Source of the DNA: Bacteroidota bacterium
GTDB taxonomy: Bacteria > Bacteroidota > Bacteroidia > Chitinophagales > JADJOU01
DNA length: 64,000 bases
Reading direction: 5' to 3'
Assembly: GCA_016713645.1 (NCBI GenBank)
Contig: JADJOU010000007.1
Span: forward strand, 1-64,000
The stretch's first letter is position 1. Each line of letters starts with the position of its first letter. Of the stretch, positions 17,149 to 26,548 are shown one piece after another. Position numbers and translations under genes: made by a program. Under the pieces are notes generated by a model that saw nothing but the letters and a program-made list of their open reading frames with translations, made no database searches and was not told where the DNA came from.

Positions 17149-19418
17149 TTTCTTTTGATCAATTTGCTATTGTAAGTTCCAGACTCAGTTCTTACAGAGA
17201 TATAATAGACACCTTCTAATAGTAAGGCCGTGTTTATCTGTTTGTGTTGGGAATCGGTTTCTAATTCTAATTTCATCCCCAAAGCATTAAAAATGGCGAT
17301 ATCGAGGATGAAGGATTCTGTTGAAATTTGTAGTATATCTTTTACAGGATTTGGATAGATAAGCAATGAATTATCAGCCTGCGCAAAATATATATTCGAA
17401 CTGTTATTGTTTTTGTCAAAACTTGGATTCCCAATAACGAAATTCCCCGTTCCATTGGGTATTCGAGCGGCACTTTTATCTGTTGTTTGAGTTCTATAAG
17501 AAATAGAATCTATGATTTTATTTATTCCATCAGAGAGAATTATCGTTCCAGAATCTTTGTTTAAATTGAAATTGGTATGAAATATTTGTTGAGAGGAGTC
17601 GTCATCAGACCAAACAATCAGAAATGCTCCAGGAAGAATGGATGTATTCGTAGGAAACTTCCATTTGTTGAGTTTTGATTGATCATCTGTTAAATACAAA
17701 TTGGAGAGGTTGATCAACTTATTTGAATTGTTGAACAATTCTATCCAATCTTCTCTTTGATTGTATTCATCTCTATTTCCATTAAGATTGTCTGCAAGAA
17801 ATTCATTGATTACAATATCACGAGCAATGGGTTCAATCAAAGTCGCTGATAAATTAAAAAATTCATGTTCGGCGCGCTCTGGAGAAAATGTGCCAGCATC
17901 TGCATTCTCCGCATAGAAATAGTATTGTGTATTTCCTGCATTCACTGTGAAAGATCCAGCAAATACTAGGTCGTTTGCCAATCCATCGTTGTGATTTCCA
18001 TCATCAAATAATTGAATTGATTGAAAGTGATCTGACTTATTATTTCTATAGTTAAAAAATACGGAGGCCGCATTAGGAGAGGTGATTGTAGCAGAAATAA
18101 TAATGCTTTCTCCTAGAGAGGGATTTGCTTTAGAGAGCGCAGTGCTAGTAAAGCTAGGAGCAATTGCAGCGATATCAGTATAGGCATTTAGAAAAGCCAA
18201 GCGAGCATTCATCAACGTGCGTATGCCAGGAGTTTTACTCCCAGAAGGCAGTGTGCTATCAAGCGCATTTTGATAAATGGCATTTGAAAAAAACTTATTG
18301 GTGTCAGCAATAACAGCCGTATCAATTAGCGATTTGAAGTTTGTATAGGTATTGATATAATCATTATTTTGAAAATTTTCCTTTAGAATGGTTTTCAAAT
18401 GAGCAAAATATTTTTTCTTATACGAGGCATTGCTCAGGGTATTTTTAATCAAAGGCCAATCAGTTTCATTGCTGTGAATAATAGGAGACATGTTTTGCAT
18501 TCCAGCAAGAGTCAGTATTCCAAATCCTCCTGCGCCCTGTGTTCCAGAGAACTGAAAACCTCCAAAAGCCATATTTAAATCCCAAACAATGGGATTAAAG
18601 CGATTGTATTTGTCTTCATATAAATAGTAGTTCTGAACAAAAGCTCCTGTGTAACTATCTAAATTGACTGTAGCATTATTGAATGCCAACATCCAAAGTG
18701 ATCGATCGATATCAATGTTTTTTGATATGCTATTGGGATAATTTGTAATGGTATCACAAAGTTTAACAAATTTATTCCATCCTGATTTGGATTTCAATTC
18801 ATAGAAATTGAAATAAGAAGTACTATCGGCATTGATAAATTTCATGTTGCAGCGCGCTGCTGTTCCTGGATTGACTATAGGATTGCATTTTATTAAAGTA
18901 TTGGAAGATGAAGAGAACTTATCCCCACAAAATTTTTTGTCGATGGGCTCATCGTTCGCATATAAACCGATGTAAACACTGTTGATATAAATGGCAGCAA
19001 AATTACTCTTTGGGCAATCCATGTATTTGTTGAGTATGTTGTAGGCAAGCACCTCGCGCATTATAGAAGGATCTGCGTAATTATTGTCTAGTTTGATGTC
19101 GGTAATACCATGGTAATTTTGTGGTTTAAATTCATCGAGTGCTATGTGAATGGGGTTTTTTATATACGCTGGATTGTATGAACTATTACCTTTGTATTTA
19201 ATACCGACTATCTCTAATTTGTATCCATTGATTTTTACGCTATCCATCATAAGATATTCGTCACTGCCGACCTTTAAGGTGTCTAGACGATAATCCCAAT
19301 TGGGCAATGACGAGAAAATTTCAATTTTCTGAATAGTGTTTACATCATAAAATGAAGATTGCGCAAAACATATATTGTGCGATATAAGTAAACTAATAAG
19401 TGATAAATAGCGATACAT
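17145..19418 (-). CDS. Secreted CotH-kinase family protein with lamin-tail domain and T9SS type A sorting domain
   Basis: A 757-residue exported protein. Signal peptide 1-19 (ends ICFAQ). Residues about 25-390 match the CotH family of atypical protein kinases: VGIKYKGNSSYN, DIKLDNNYADPSIMREVLAY, SNFAAIYINSVYIGLY and the metal-binding WDLNMAFGGF, where Asp and Asn act in known CotH kinases. A spacer follows, then a lamin-tail (LTD) domain at about 540-670 (IVINEFLADNLNG, EDWIELFNNS, PGAFLIVWSDDDSS). The C-terminal 75 residues (LLIYPNPVKDIL...) form a type A T9SS sorting domain, so it is predicted on the surface or released. It follows the arylsulfotransferase-like gene by 2 bp, so the two are co-expressed. 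Intact frame. Confidence 0.92.
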   Translation of the reverse strand: MYRYLSLISLLISHNICFAQSSFYDVNTIQKIEIFSSLPNWDYRLDTLKVGSDEYLMMDSVKINGYKLEIVGIKYKGNSSYNPAYIKNPIHIALDEFKPQNYHGITDIKLDNNYADPSIMREVLAYNILNKYMDCPKSNFAAIYINSVYIGLYANDEPIDKKFCGDKFSSSSNTLIKCNPIVNPGTAARCNMKFINADSTSYFNFYELKSKSGWNKFVKLCDTITNYPNSISKNIDIDRSLWMLAFNNATVNLDSYTGAFVQNYYLYEDKYNRFNPIVWDLNMAFGGFQFSGTQGAGGFGILTLAGMQNMSPIIHSNETDWPLIKNTLSNASYKKKYFAHLKTILKENFQNNDYINTYTNFKSLIDTAVIADTNKFFSNAIYQNALDSTLPSGSKTPGIRTLMNARLAFLNAYTDIAAIAPSFTSTALSKANPSLGESIIISATITSPNAASVFFNYRNNKSDHFQSIQLFDDGNHNDGLANDLVFAGSFTVNAGNTQYYFYAENADAGTFSPERAEHEFFNLSATLIEPIARDIVINEFLADNLNGNRDEYNQREDWIELFNNSNKLINLSNLYLTDDQSKLNKWKFPTNTSILPGAFLIVWSDDDSSQQIFHTNFNLNKDSGTIILSDGINKIIDSISYRTQTTDKSAARIPNGTGNFVIGNPSFDKNNNSSNIYFAQADNSLLIYPNPVKDILQISTESFILDIAIFNALGMKLELETDSQHKQINTALLLEGVYYISVRTESGTYNSKLIKRN

Positions 19419-19420
19419 AA

Positions 19421-20284
19421 TTATTTGGATAATACCACTTGTTGTTTAATTTCTAATTGATTGGAAGTTAGAATTCGGACAGTATAGATTCCATTCGCAT
19501 AATTAGAGAAGTCTATTGTTTTGCTGTTTTCTGATTTGTATAAAACTTGTCCAGATTGATTGAGAACTTCTACATGATAATTATTATCAAGAATACTTCC
19601 ACGCATATTTAGGATTCCGTCAAAAGGGTTGGGGTAAATTTCAAATTCTTCTTTTGAAACATTTGGAATAGCCGAAAGGGCAAAAACAAATACCGAAGAT
19701 TTATTTGATTGGCATCCGAAGAAATTCGTGGTTTGAACAAAGTAATTTCCATTGTTCGTTGGACTAAAACTCTGATTGATTGCATTGGCAATTTTACTCG
19801 TGTCTTTAAACCAATTATTTCCTGATGGATTGCTAGAATTGAGTGTGTTTCCTGTTCTTGTAATTGTCGGTGTATTAGGTTTTGGAATTACTTTAATTGG
19901 GATACTTTTAGAAATTGATTTTGCCCCACTGGTTATGGTAACGGTATAAATAATCGGTCCTATTGGGAAGTCAATTGGATTTTTTGCTATGCTTGAGAAT
20001 CCATTTGGCATGCTAGACCAAGCGTAGAAATAGGTATTAACGCCACCTGAAACTGTTGTATTCAATTGTATGGGATCACCAAAACAAATACTATCTTTTA
20101 AAACGGATATTGAGGCGACAATAGCAGGTGTGTCTACTGTGACTTTTACTTTACTAGAATCGGTGCAACCATTAAATGATACGGTGACAGTATAAGTTGT
20201 TGAAGCGAAAGGTTTAACTAAATTGGAATCTTTTAAAATTCCATTGTTCCATTGATATGTACTGCCACCACTAGCTTTTAGCAA
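19421..20284 (-). CDS. C-terminal part of the arylsulfotransferase-like protein: Ig-like repeats and T9SS type A sorting domain
   Basis: Third segment of a gene running from 23170 down to 19421. It opens with LLKASGGSTYQWNNGILKDS, the last copies of the Ig-like repeat seen in the preceding segment, and ends with a type A T9SS C-terminal domain (EIYPNPFDGILNMRG...NGIYTVRILT). The frame really joins the previous one near 20334-20340, where one base is missing: the reconstructed join is ISNAGLDKTITFGDSTLLKA. Two bases after its stop the CotH-type gene begins. The sorting domain shows the full protein is meant for T9SS export. Confidence 0.85.
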   Translation of the reverse strand: MLKASGGSTYQWNNGILKDSNLVKPFASTTYTVTVSFNGCTDSSKVKVTVDTPAIVASISVLKDSICFGDPIQLNTTVSGGVNTYFYAWSSMPNGFSSIAKNPIDFPIGPIIYTVTITSGAKSISKSIPIKVIPKPNTPTITRTGNTLNSSNPSGNNWFKDTSKIANAINQSFSPTNNGNYFVQTTNFFGCQSNKSSVFVFALSAIPNVSKEEFEIYPNPFDGILNMRGSILDNNYHVEVLNQSGQVLYKSENSKTIDFSNYANGIYTVRILTSNQLEIKQQVVLSK

Positions 20285-22503
20285 TGTGCTATCTCCAAAA
20301 GTGATGGTTTTATCAAGTCCAGCATTGGAAATTGGTTTGGTTTTACAACTATTATTTTGGTCGTGCTATCTTTATAGATTCCGCTTGTAATGACAACTTT
20401 ATACGTTTGGCTTGAATTGGGAAGATCTGTTGGATTTTTCAAATTGCTATTTAACCCAGAGGAGTTAGAAGTCCATTTGTAAGAATATGAATAAGTCGCG
20501 CCATTTGGATTAATGTCTAATTTAATAGAGTCCCCTTGGCATATGGTATCGGCCGAACTGATAATACTACCAATGACTAGAGGCGCATTATTGACTGTAA
20601 TTTTTACAGAATCTTTAGCAAAACAGCTGTTAGCGCTAACTGTTACAAAATATTTTGTTGTGAAAATTGGACTGACCGTGGTTGTATCTGTATTGGCTCC
20701 ATTGCTCCATGCATAAGATGTTCCACCAGTTGCCGTTAAGAGTGAAGATTGACCGTAATTGATTGTTGCATCTAATCCCGCATCGGCAATAGGCAAAGCG
20801 ATAACATTAACAGGGATATACTGAGTATCTTTGAATGAACCGCTGGTCGTAATGAGCCTATAAGTGATGTTGGCAGTTACTTTTGCTTTAGGGTTTTTAA
20901 TTGTTGAAGTAAATCCTGCTGGGGTGGAAGACCAAGCATATGTATAAATGCCGATAGCTCCAGAGGCTGTAGACCCTAATTGAATGCTATCTCCGAGGCA
21001 AACTGGATTTGGGCTGGCACTAATTGTTGTTACAAATGCTGGCAATACCGTAATAGTTATTGAGTCATTTGCTACACATGAATTAGCTCCAGTTCCTGTA
21101 ACATAATATTTGGTCGTTATGCTTGGAGATACCGTATTTGTATCGGTATTTTTTCCATTGCTCCAGATGTAAGATGCAGCTCCAGTTGCTTTTAAAAATG
21201 CGCTTTGTCCATTGAGTATGGTTAGATTGAAACCAGCATCCACTGAAGGCAAAGCTAGTATTGTATCAATGACAATAGCGCTATCTTTTATCCCTCCGCT
21301 GCTCACAACAAGTTTGTAATTCGTTGTAGCACTTGGAGCGACTTTGATGTTTTGCGAAGTTGAATTAAACCCTGATGGAATTGAAGTCCATTGGAAGGTG
21401 TATATTCCATTTCCACCACTGACGTTGGCGATAATAGAAGAAGAATCTTTAGAACATTGTTTTGTTGGACTTGCGGAAAGTGCAATGACAATTTTAGGAA
21501 CAACTGTTACAACAACAGAATCGATGGCTGTGCAGCCATAAGAATTGGTTCCTGTTACATAGTAGGTAGTAGTTGCAGTTGGATTAACAGTGTTCGTATC
21601 AGATGTTTTGCCATTGCTCCAAACATAGGTGCTCGCACCTGTTGCCTTTAATAGTGTACTTGATCCAGTGGGAATAGCTCTATTATTTCCTGCATCGACT
21701 AATGGAGTATTGATTCTTACAATTGCTGAAGCGGAGAATGTGCAAGTATTGCTCGTAACAGTTACGGTATACGACGTTGTCGATGTTGGATTGACATTTA
21801 TAGACGCATTTGTCCCATATGATCCAGCCGTCGGATAAGAAGACCACTGATAGGTATTGGTCCCATTTCCTTTGAGGGTCTTTGATGTAAGTGTAATTGG
21901 GGAACTCCCTGGACATTTCATGTAGGTAAATGTGTCGAAATATGCGCGAATGGAATTTGTGTCCATCTCACAAGTTGTAAAACGGTCTGATTGGGCAATT
22001 TGACCAGAAGTATATTCCCATAATTTTGTCCCTGTCGAATCAAATTCTTTGATTTGTAGTGTACCTGCAAATGCCAAAGTCACTTGTGTATTGCCATTTG
22101 GAAATTGAACAGAACCGCCTTCATTACTGGTATAAGCGCCAGTTAAAATTCTTTTATCAAATGTTGAAGGTGGGAGAGCTGTGCCGGGCGTATAATTATA
22201 TAAATATCCATTTAGAGTAGGTTTAGCCCAATCAATTGTTGACTGATTTGGTCCAGTAAGTCCTTTGTTATTGATCGCAACAATGCTTCCAGCGCGCGGA
22301 CAATTTTTAGGTACCCAATGTGCATCATGTAGGACATCGAATATTTTGGTTCCTGTTGCACCATAATTAGCGGGGTTCCCCCATCTATATAAAAAAATCT
22401 CCTCCTTTACCGCTAATCCCCCCAGCATGTGTGGCAGCCTCAGCAGTTGTGGTGCTATGATCAATGATAAACCATTCATGCAGAAAATGTGAACTAAATA
22501 CAA
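20278..22503 (-). CDS. Middle part of the arylsulfotransferase-like protein: end of ASST domain plus tandem Ig-like repeats
   Basis: Second segment of the same gene. The true reading begins at about 22397 (LYRWGNPANYGATGTKIFDVLHD); the earlier part of the open frame is antisense noise. The first 150 residues finish the propeller-like ASST domain (HWVPKNCPRAGSIVAINN). Then come at least four Ig-like repeats of about 75-85 residues with the pattern DAGLDATINYGQSSLLTATG, SYxWSNGxxTDTxTVSPxxTTxYxVT, Cys, DSVxITV. Such repeats usually hold a surface domain away from the cell. The frame is broken at both ends by single-base changes: a 7-nt homopolymer at 22391-22397 and a missing base near 20335. 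Confidence 0.85.
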   Translation of the reverse strand: MYLVHIFCMNGLSLIIAPQLLRLPHMLGGLAVKEEIFLYRWGNPANYGATGTKIFDVLHDAHWVPKNCPRAGSIVAINNKGLTGPNQSTIDWAKPTLNGYLYNYTPGTALPPSTFDKRILTGAYTSNEGGSVQFPNGNTQVTLAFAGTLQIKEFDSTGTKLWEYTSGQIAQSDRFTTCEMDTNSIRAYFDTFTYMKCPGSSPITLTSKTLKGNGTNTYQWSSYPTAGSYGTNASINVNPTSTTSYTVTVTSNTCTFSASAIVRINTPLVDAGNNRAIPTGSSTLLKATGASTYVWSNGKTSDTNTVNPTATTTYYVTGTNSYGCTAIDSVVVTVVPKIVIALSASPTKQCSKDSSSIIANVSGGNGIYTFQWTSIPSGFNSTSQNIKVAPSATTNYKLVVSSGGIKDSAIVIDTILALPSVDAGFNLTILNGQSAFLKATGAASYIWSNGKNTDTNTVSPSITTKYYVTGTGANSCVANDSITITVLPAFVTTISASPNPVCLGDSIQLGSTASGAIGIYTYAWSSTPAGFTSTIKNPKAKVTANITYRLITTSGSFKDTQYIPVNVIALPIADAGLDATINYGQSSLLTATGGTSYAWSNGANTDTTTVSPIFTTKYFVTVSANSCFAKDSVKITVNNAPLVIGSIISSADTICQGDSIKLDINPNGATYSYSYKWTSNSSGLNSNLKNPTDLPNSSQTYKVVITSGIYKDSTTKIIVVKPNQFPMLDLIKPSLLEIAHC

Positions 22504-23170
22504 TTTGATCTAGCTCTTCGTTATAGTCGATTCCATTGGCATGAATAAAGTCTTTAGAAACAGTCACATTAGACATGCTCAATAATTGCGGATTGTTAAC
22601 TGCACTTGTTACATAATTTGATAGAGAAGAATTTGAAGTTTGACATAAATGATCCCAAATGCGCCATTCCCATACGATTGTTCCTGTTGTAGATCCTGTT
22701 GGTTTTACTTCTATAATTTTTTCGAATTGAACATTGACTCCTGAGCTAATGCCCACTGCTGCCATTTCCGCAACTGTATGCACATCATAACAGATCAATA
22801 AGATATTGCCATTGGGCAATGGGCAATGGTCGTGGTGCAATACATATGTTGACGATGTATAAGTCCAATCCCATAGTATTGTTTTATTCAAATTAACTTT
22901 TTGAATTCGACCATATACACCACCTCCTGTGATAACATTTCCAGTGGCGTTGACGGATCTCCAAATACTGCCGTCTTGAGTATAATGCACTGAATAGCCT
23001 GTTGAGCCTGTCAAACCTGTCAATGAAAGTGTTGTGGTTCCATTGGTGTCTTTAAATGTAGCACTAGTATTTCCCTGTAAACCATAGAAGATGGTTCCAG
23101 GATATTGCTGAGCATTGATTGTAGCAAATGAAATGAATGATGCAACAAGAGATAAAATTAGAATGCGCAT
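22385..23170 (-). CDS. N-terminal part of a secreted arylsulfotransferase-like (ASST) protein
   Basis: First segment of a protein of about 1,250 residues (23170 to 19421). Signal peptide 1-20 (ends TINAQ). The domain resembles the Arylsulfotran_2/ASST propeller: VYGRIQKVNLNKTILWDW, the His-rich HHDHCPLPNGNILLICYD, and DFIHANGIDYNEELDQIVFSS. Bacterial ASSTs transfer sulfate between phenols without PAPS, using a catalytic His. Whether this one keeps activity is unknown. The segment ends at a stop caused by a 7-A/T run (22391-22397); with one base fewer the protein continues GGDFLYRWGNPANYG. It follows the 23180-24181 gene by 9 bp and precedes the CotH-type gene: a three-gene operon of T9SS clients. 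Confidence 0.85.
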   Translation of the reverse strand: MRILILSLVASFISFATINAQQYPGTIFYGLQGNTSATFKDTNGTTTLSLTGLTGSTGYSVHYTQDGSIWRSVNATGNVITGGGVYGRIQKVNLNKTILWDWTYTSSTYVLHHDHCPLPNGNILLICYDVHTVAEMAAVGISSGVNVQFEKIIEVKPTGSTTGTIVWEWRIWDHLCQTSNSSLSNYVTSAVNNPQLLSMSNVTVSKDFIHANGIDYNEELDQIVFSSHFLHEWFIIDHSTTTAEAATHAGGISGKGGDFFI

Positions 23171-23179
23171 AAATTATGT

Positions 23180-24181
23180 TTACTGAATGATAATTTTAGA
23201 GTTTTGGATGGTATAGTCTTTGTAGTAAATTTGTAAGTGATAAATCCCTTCAGGGAGATTTTGTCTTTCAAATTTCAAATCATCTCCGTTTACTTCCTTC
23301 GATTCAAACACTTTCTCTCCTTTAGAATTAAATACAATGATAGACTGAGCTGCCTTCCTAATATTTATTTGAGTGTATTGATTAAAAGGATTTGGATAGA
23401 TGGCAGATGCTAATTCGACTTGATTTTCTATGCCGCTTGTTTTCGGGCATATAGAATCACATTTTGCAAAGCAAACAACAGGCAATACTTTATGTGTGTT
23501 AAAGGTGTTCGTTCTTAGATTATTTGCTGCGCATGCAGATGGAACAATTTCGGCTAGTGTTGTATCATTCCCATTTACAAATCGATATGCGATAGTGTGA
23601 ATATTGGTATCTGCGTAGGCGATCACTTCATGATAGAATGAGTCAATGGGATACAAATAATAGGATTTCAAATTCCAGCCACTTAAATTTGTAATTAGAT
23701 GCACGCCTTTGCTGCTTATAGAAGCAACATTTTTCATATCTACTTTAAACCGCAATAAATTTTTGCCAAATGGAGCATTTCCGTTGTAAACAACAGGAGG
23801 AAGAACTGTCGTATCATTCGAAGTGGAATCCAAGTATATCCATCTATGTGCTGAAATGCTCTCAGCTTCTTCAGGAACATCCTCGATGGCATAATCTTGG
23901 CTATTTCTTAAAAATAGATACCGATAAGCTCTATGTGCAGGCAAATCAACGACGAGTGTGTAAAGTAGGGTATCCGTTAAATCTTTGATCATGGGATTTC
24001 CATTGGAAATCCAATTATCAGCTTGACCGAGAATCTTTTGGAAATCCCCTTCAACATAGCCCCCAGTAAAATCTAGTGCAAGATTGTTTTTGTCAAATAC
24101 GACTTGAAATTTTATTTTTTTTGCGGAAACAAATTCAACAGCAAAAATGACTAGGGAGAGGCAGAGTATTAATTTCTTCAT
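23180..24181 (-). CDS. Secreted E-set/Ig-like protein with T9SS type A sorting domain
   Basis: A 333-residue exported protein, first gene of the operon with the arylsulfotransferase-like and CotH-type genes. Signal peptide 1-20 (ends EFVSA). Two beta-rich domains follow. Residues about 22-135 contain YRYLFLRNSQDYAIEDVPE, and about 145-240 contain LLRFKVDMKNVASISSKGVHLI and NTHKVLPVV; these resemble starch-binding or E-set modules found in front of glycan- or ester-active enzymes, but no catalytic domain is present. The last 80 residues (SAIYPNPFNQYTQINIRK...LPEGIYHLQIYY) are a type A T9SS sorting domain. It is divergent from the VWA gene. The function of the repeat domains is inferred only from fold-like pattern. 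Confidence 0.82.
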   Translation of the reverse strand: MKKLILCLSLVIFAVEFVSAKKIKFQVVFDKNNLALDFTGGYVEGDFQKILGQADNWISNGNPMIKDLTDTLLYTLVVDLPAHRAYRYLFLRNSQDYAIEDVPEEAESISAHRWIYLDSTSNDTTVLPPVVYNGNAPFGKNLLRFKVDMKNVASISSKGVHLITNLSGWNLKSYYLYPIDSFYHEVIAYADTNIHTIAYRFVNGNDTTLAEIVPSACAANNLRTNTFNTHKVLPVVCFAKCDSICPKTSGIENQVELASAIYPNPFNQYTQINIRKAAQSIIVFNSKGEKVFESKEVNGDDLKFERQNLPEGIYHLQIYYKDYTIQNSKIIIQ

Positions 24182-24329
24182 GTGGTAATTTTAAATTAAT
24201 GTTAATATTATGAGTGCATAATGTTAATACGATGTGAAAATACATAAAGTTGCGCAGATGATATATTTTTTTAATAGGGCTATTTTTTTGATTATTAATT
24301 CAATTAGTATTTGCTATATTGCAGAGAGA

Positions 24330-25679
24330 ATGCGAGTTAAATTTATATATTTCACTATTGTACTTGCCGTGTTATTTTACAATAAAACTAGCGCAGCGAA
24401 TATACCTGTGCAGCGCGTATTGTTTATTGTTGACGGCTCTGGCAGCATGAAAGAGCAATGGAAGGGAGATTCAAAATGGAATATTGCCAAAGAAACACTG
24501 ATACATTTAATTGATAGTTTATCAAATCGAAATAGGAATGTTGAATTTGCCATTCGGATTTTGGGTCACCAATTCCCCAGAGAGCAGGAAGTTTGCACGG
24601 ATAGCAAATTAGAAATTCCTTTTGTTCAGGCACCCAATATGGTGCATATTAAAGAGAGGCTTGAGTCAATTCACCCACAAGGGCATACGCCTATCGCTTT
24701 TTCACTTCAAGAGGCTGCTAAGGACTTCCCAGAAGACAAAGATGCAATTAATACGATTTTGTTGATTACTGATGGTTTTGAAACTTGCAATGGGGACCCT
24801 TGTTCAGTGGCTCAAGAGTTAAAGAAGAAGCGCATCGCCATCAATCCATATATTATTGGATTGGGTGTAGATCCAAAATACCACGAAAACTTTAAGTGTG
24901 TTGGAACTTTTGTTGATGCAACAGATAAAATTTCTTTTAAACAAATTGTGCGTAAAAATAGTGGTTCAATCAATATCAAATACGTCCTGTCAAATTATTC
25001 TCGTAGATAAAGCCAAGCAAAGAATCATGGATCCCATTCCGTATACTATTTATGATCAATTCACGGGGAATATTATTCATAATTATATCTACACAATAAA
25101 GAATGATGATACAATAGATACACTCTATCTTAATCCGCAGGGAATTTATCAGATACAAGTACATACTATTCCCTCTTTAATAAGGAAAGATGTTCAATGG
25201 CAAGTGGGAAAGCATACGTCTTGCAAATTGTTTTACCTGAAGGGAAATATTCGGCAGTTACATCAAATAAGAACATTCAAACACTCGTCAGGTATAGTGA
25301 TGAGGCAATTCAAGTTCAAGCACCAAATCTTGAGAAAAGGTATATTGAATCAAAGAATTATGCAGCTGATATTTTGTCTATTCCAGCTCAATTGAATGTT
25401 GTGCAAGAAATTCAATCGGGAAATGTATCAACAAATCATTTGGCCTTATATGGAGGATTAAATCTAAGCTTTGAATCAGAGGGGATGTCTACGATAATTG
25501 ATGTAAATGGCAATCGAGTTTTGAATATGGAATTTAAAAAAGAGAAAAAGCACTTTGATCTTTTACCTGGGAAATACACCTTTGTTTATCGGATGAATAG
25601 GGCAAAAGCTTCTATGAAGTCGATGTCTATAGATTTCGAAATTAAAAGTGGTCAGGAAAAGGCGCTAACTATTTTGTAA
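24330..25679 (+). CDS. Exported VWA-domain protein (frameshifted)
   Basis: The start at 24330 (MRVKFIYFTIVLAVLFYNKTSA) gives a proper signal peptide; the earlier ATG at 24234 does not. A von Willebrand factor A domain follows, with the MIDAS motif FIVDGSGSM, the conserved Thr in GHTPIAFSL, and LLITDGFETC. It binds metal and probably a protein ligand outside the inner membrane. The rest is beta-rich without recognised domains (VLQIVLPEGKYSAVTSN, LLPGKYTFVYRMNRA). The frame breaks twice: near 24976-24983 (NIKYVLSNYSRR stop versus the continuing TSCQIILVDKAKQRIMD), and near 25206-25225, where the last part (to 25679) takes over. Reconstructed length about 450 residues. Confidence 0.82.
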
Positions 25680-25688
25680 AGAATATTT

Positions 25689-26497
25689 TTAAGCAGTCAT
25701 TCGCCCAGCGAGCCAATCAATCATAAATTCCAAGACCTCTGATTGAATGATGTCGTTGTGCAATTCATGATATCCTCCTTCCCAAGCCTGAAAAGTGACA
25801 TTCTCCGGATTATTTTCATAGAATAAAACAGATCCAGTAATATTGGTGAGTTGATCTGATTTTCCATGCATGAGTAAAACGGGGATATGAATGCGCTTGC
25901 CATTAAACCGGCTTCTTGCATAGGCAGGAACATTCTAGGAGTAATAGAATCATGCACCAATGGGTCTTGAATATATTTGTCTACTTCAACCCTGTTTCGT
26001 GAAATTGCCGATGCATCTAAATTCGTTTTATCTGGGAAAGAGGGAAAAATTTTCATCATGACTTTTGCCATAAATATTTTCCAAGCTGGTGGCTCTGTTG
26101 GAAGGGTAAACCAAGGAGAAGTGATGATGGCAGTTTTAAAAGAATGCTTTCTCCAAATGAGGTAATTCGCTACAGCATTGCCGCCCATGCTGTGGCCATA
26201 TAAAACAGTAGGCTTTTTACCATATTTTTTTTCTACTTCACGAATGAATTCCGCCATATAATCATACATGAAATCAAGAGATGGCATATCACCGCGTTTG
26301 CCATCAGATTTTCCATGGCCATAGTGGTCTAGAGCACAAACTGTATAATTAAATTGATTGAAGAATTTGGCTACATGGGCGTATCTGCCTCCATGCTCGC
26401 CCATTCCATGGATGATGAGGATTAAGCCATTGGTCTTATTCGCTTCCCAACTCTGCCAGTAAAAATTATTTTTCTTAAATGTAAAATTTGAGTCCAT
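25689..26497 (-). CDS. Alpha/beta hydrolase, monoacylglycerol lipase-like (frameshifted)
   Basis: Serine hydrolase of the lysophospholipase/monoglyceride-lipase type. Motifs: LIIHGMGEHGGRY (oxyanion region), ALDHYGHGKSDGKRGD, nucleophile elbow YGHSMGGN with Ser, catalytic Asp in LLMHGKSDQLT, and catalytic His in EGGYHELHND. The final part lies in another frame: the first frame wanders off after QEAGLMAS near 25897-25900 and the correct one reads RIHIPVLLMHGKSD to the stop at 25689. One base inserted or lost explains it. Full length about 270 residues, normal for the family, with no signal peptide. It is divergent from the EEP-family gene. The substrate is inferred from family only. Confidence 0.88.
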
Positions 26498-26548
26498 CCT
26501 ATTTTAAATATTTATATTCGGTGCGTGAGATAAAAATAGCCTTTCGAA

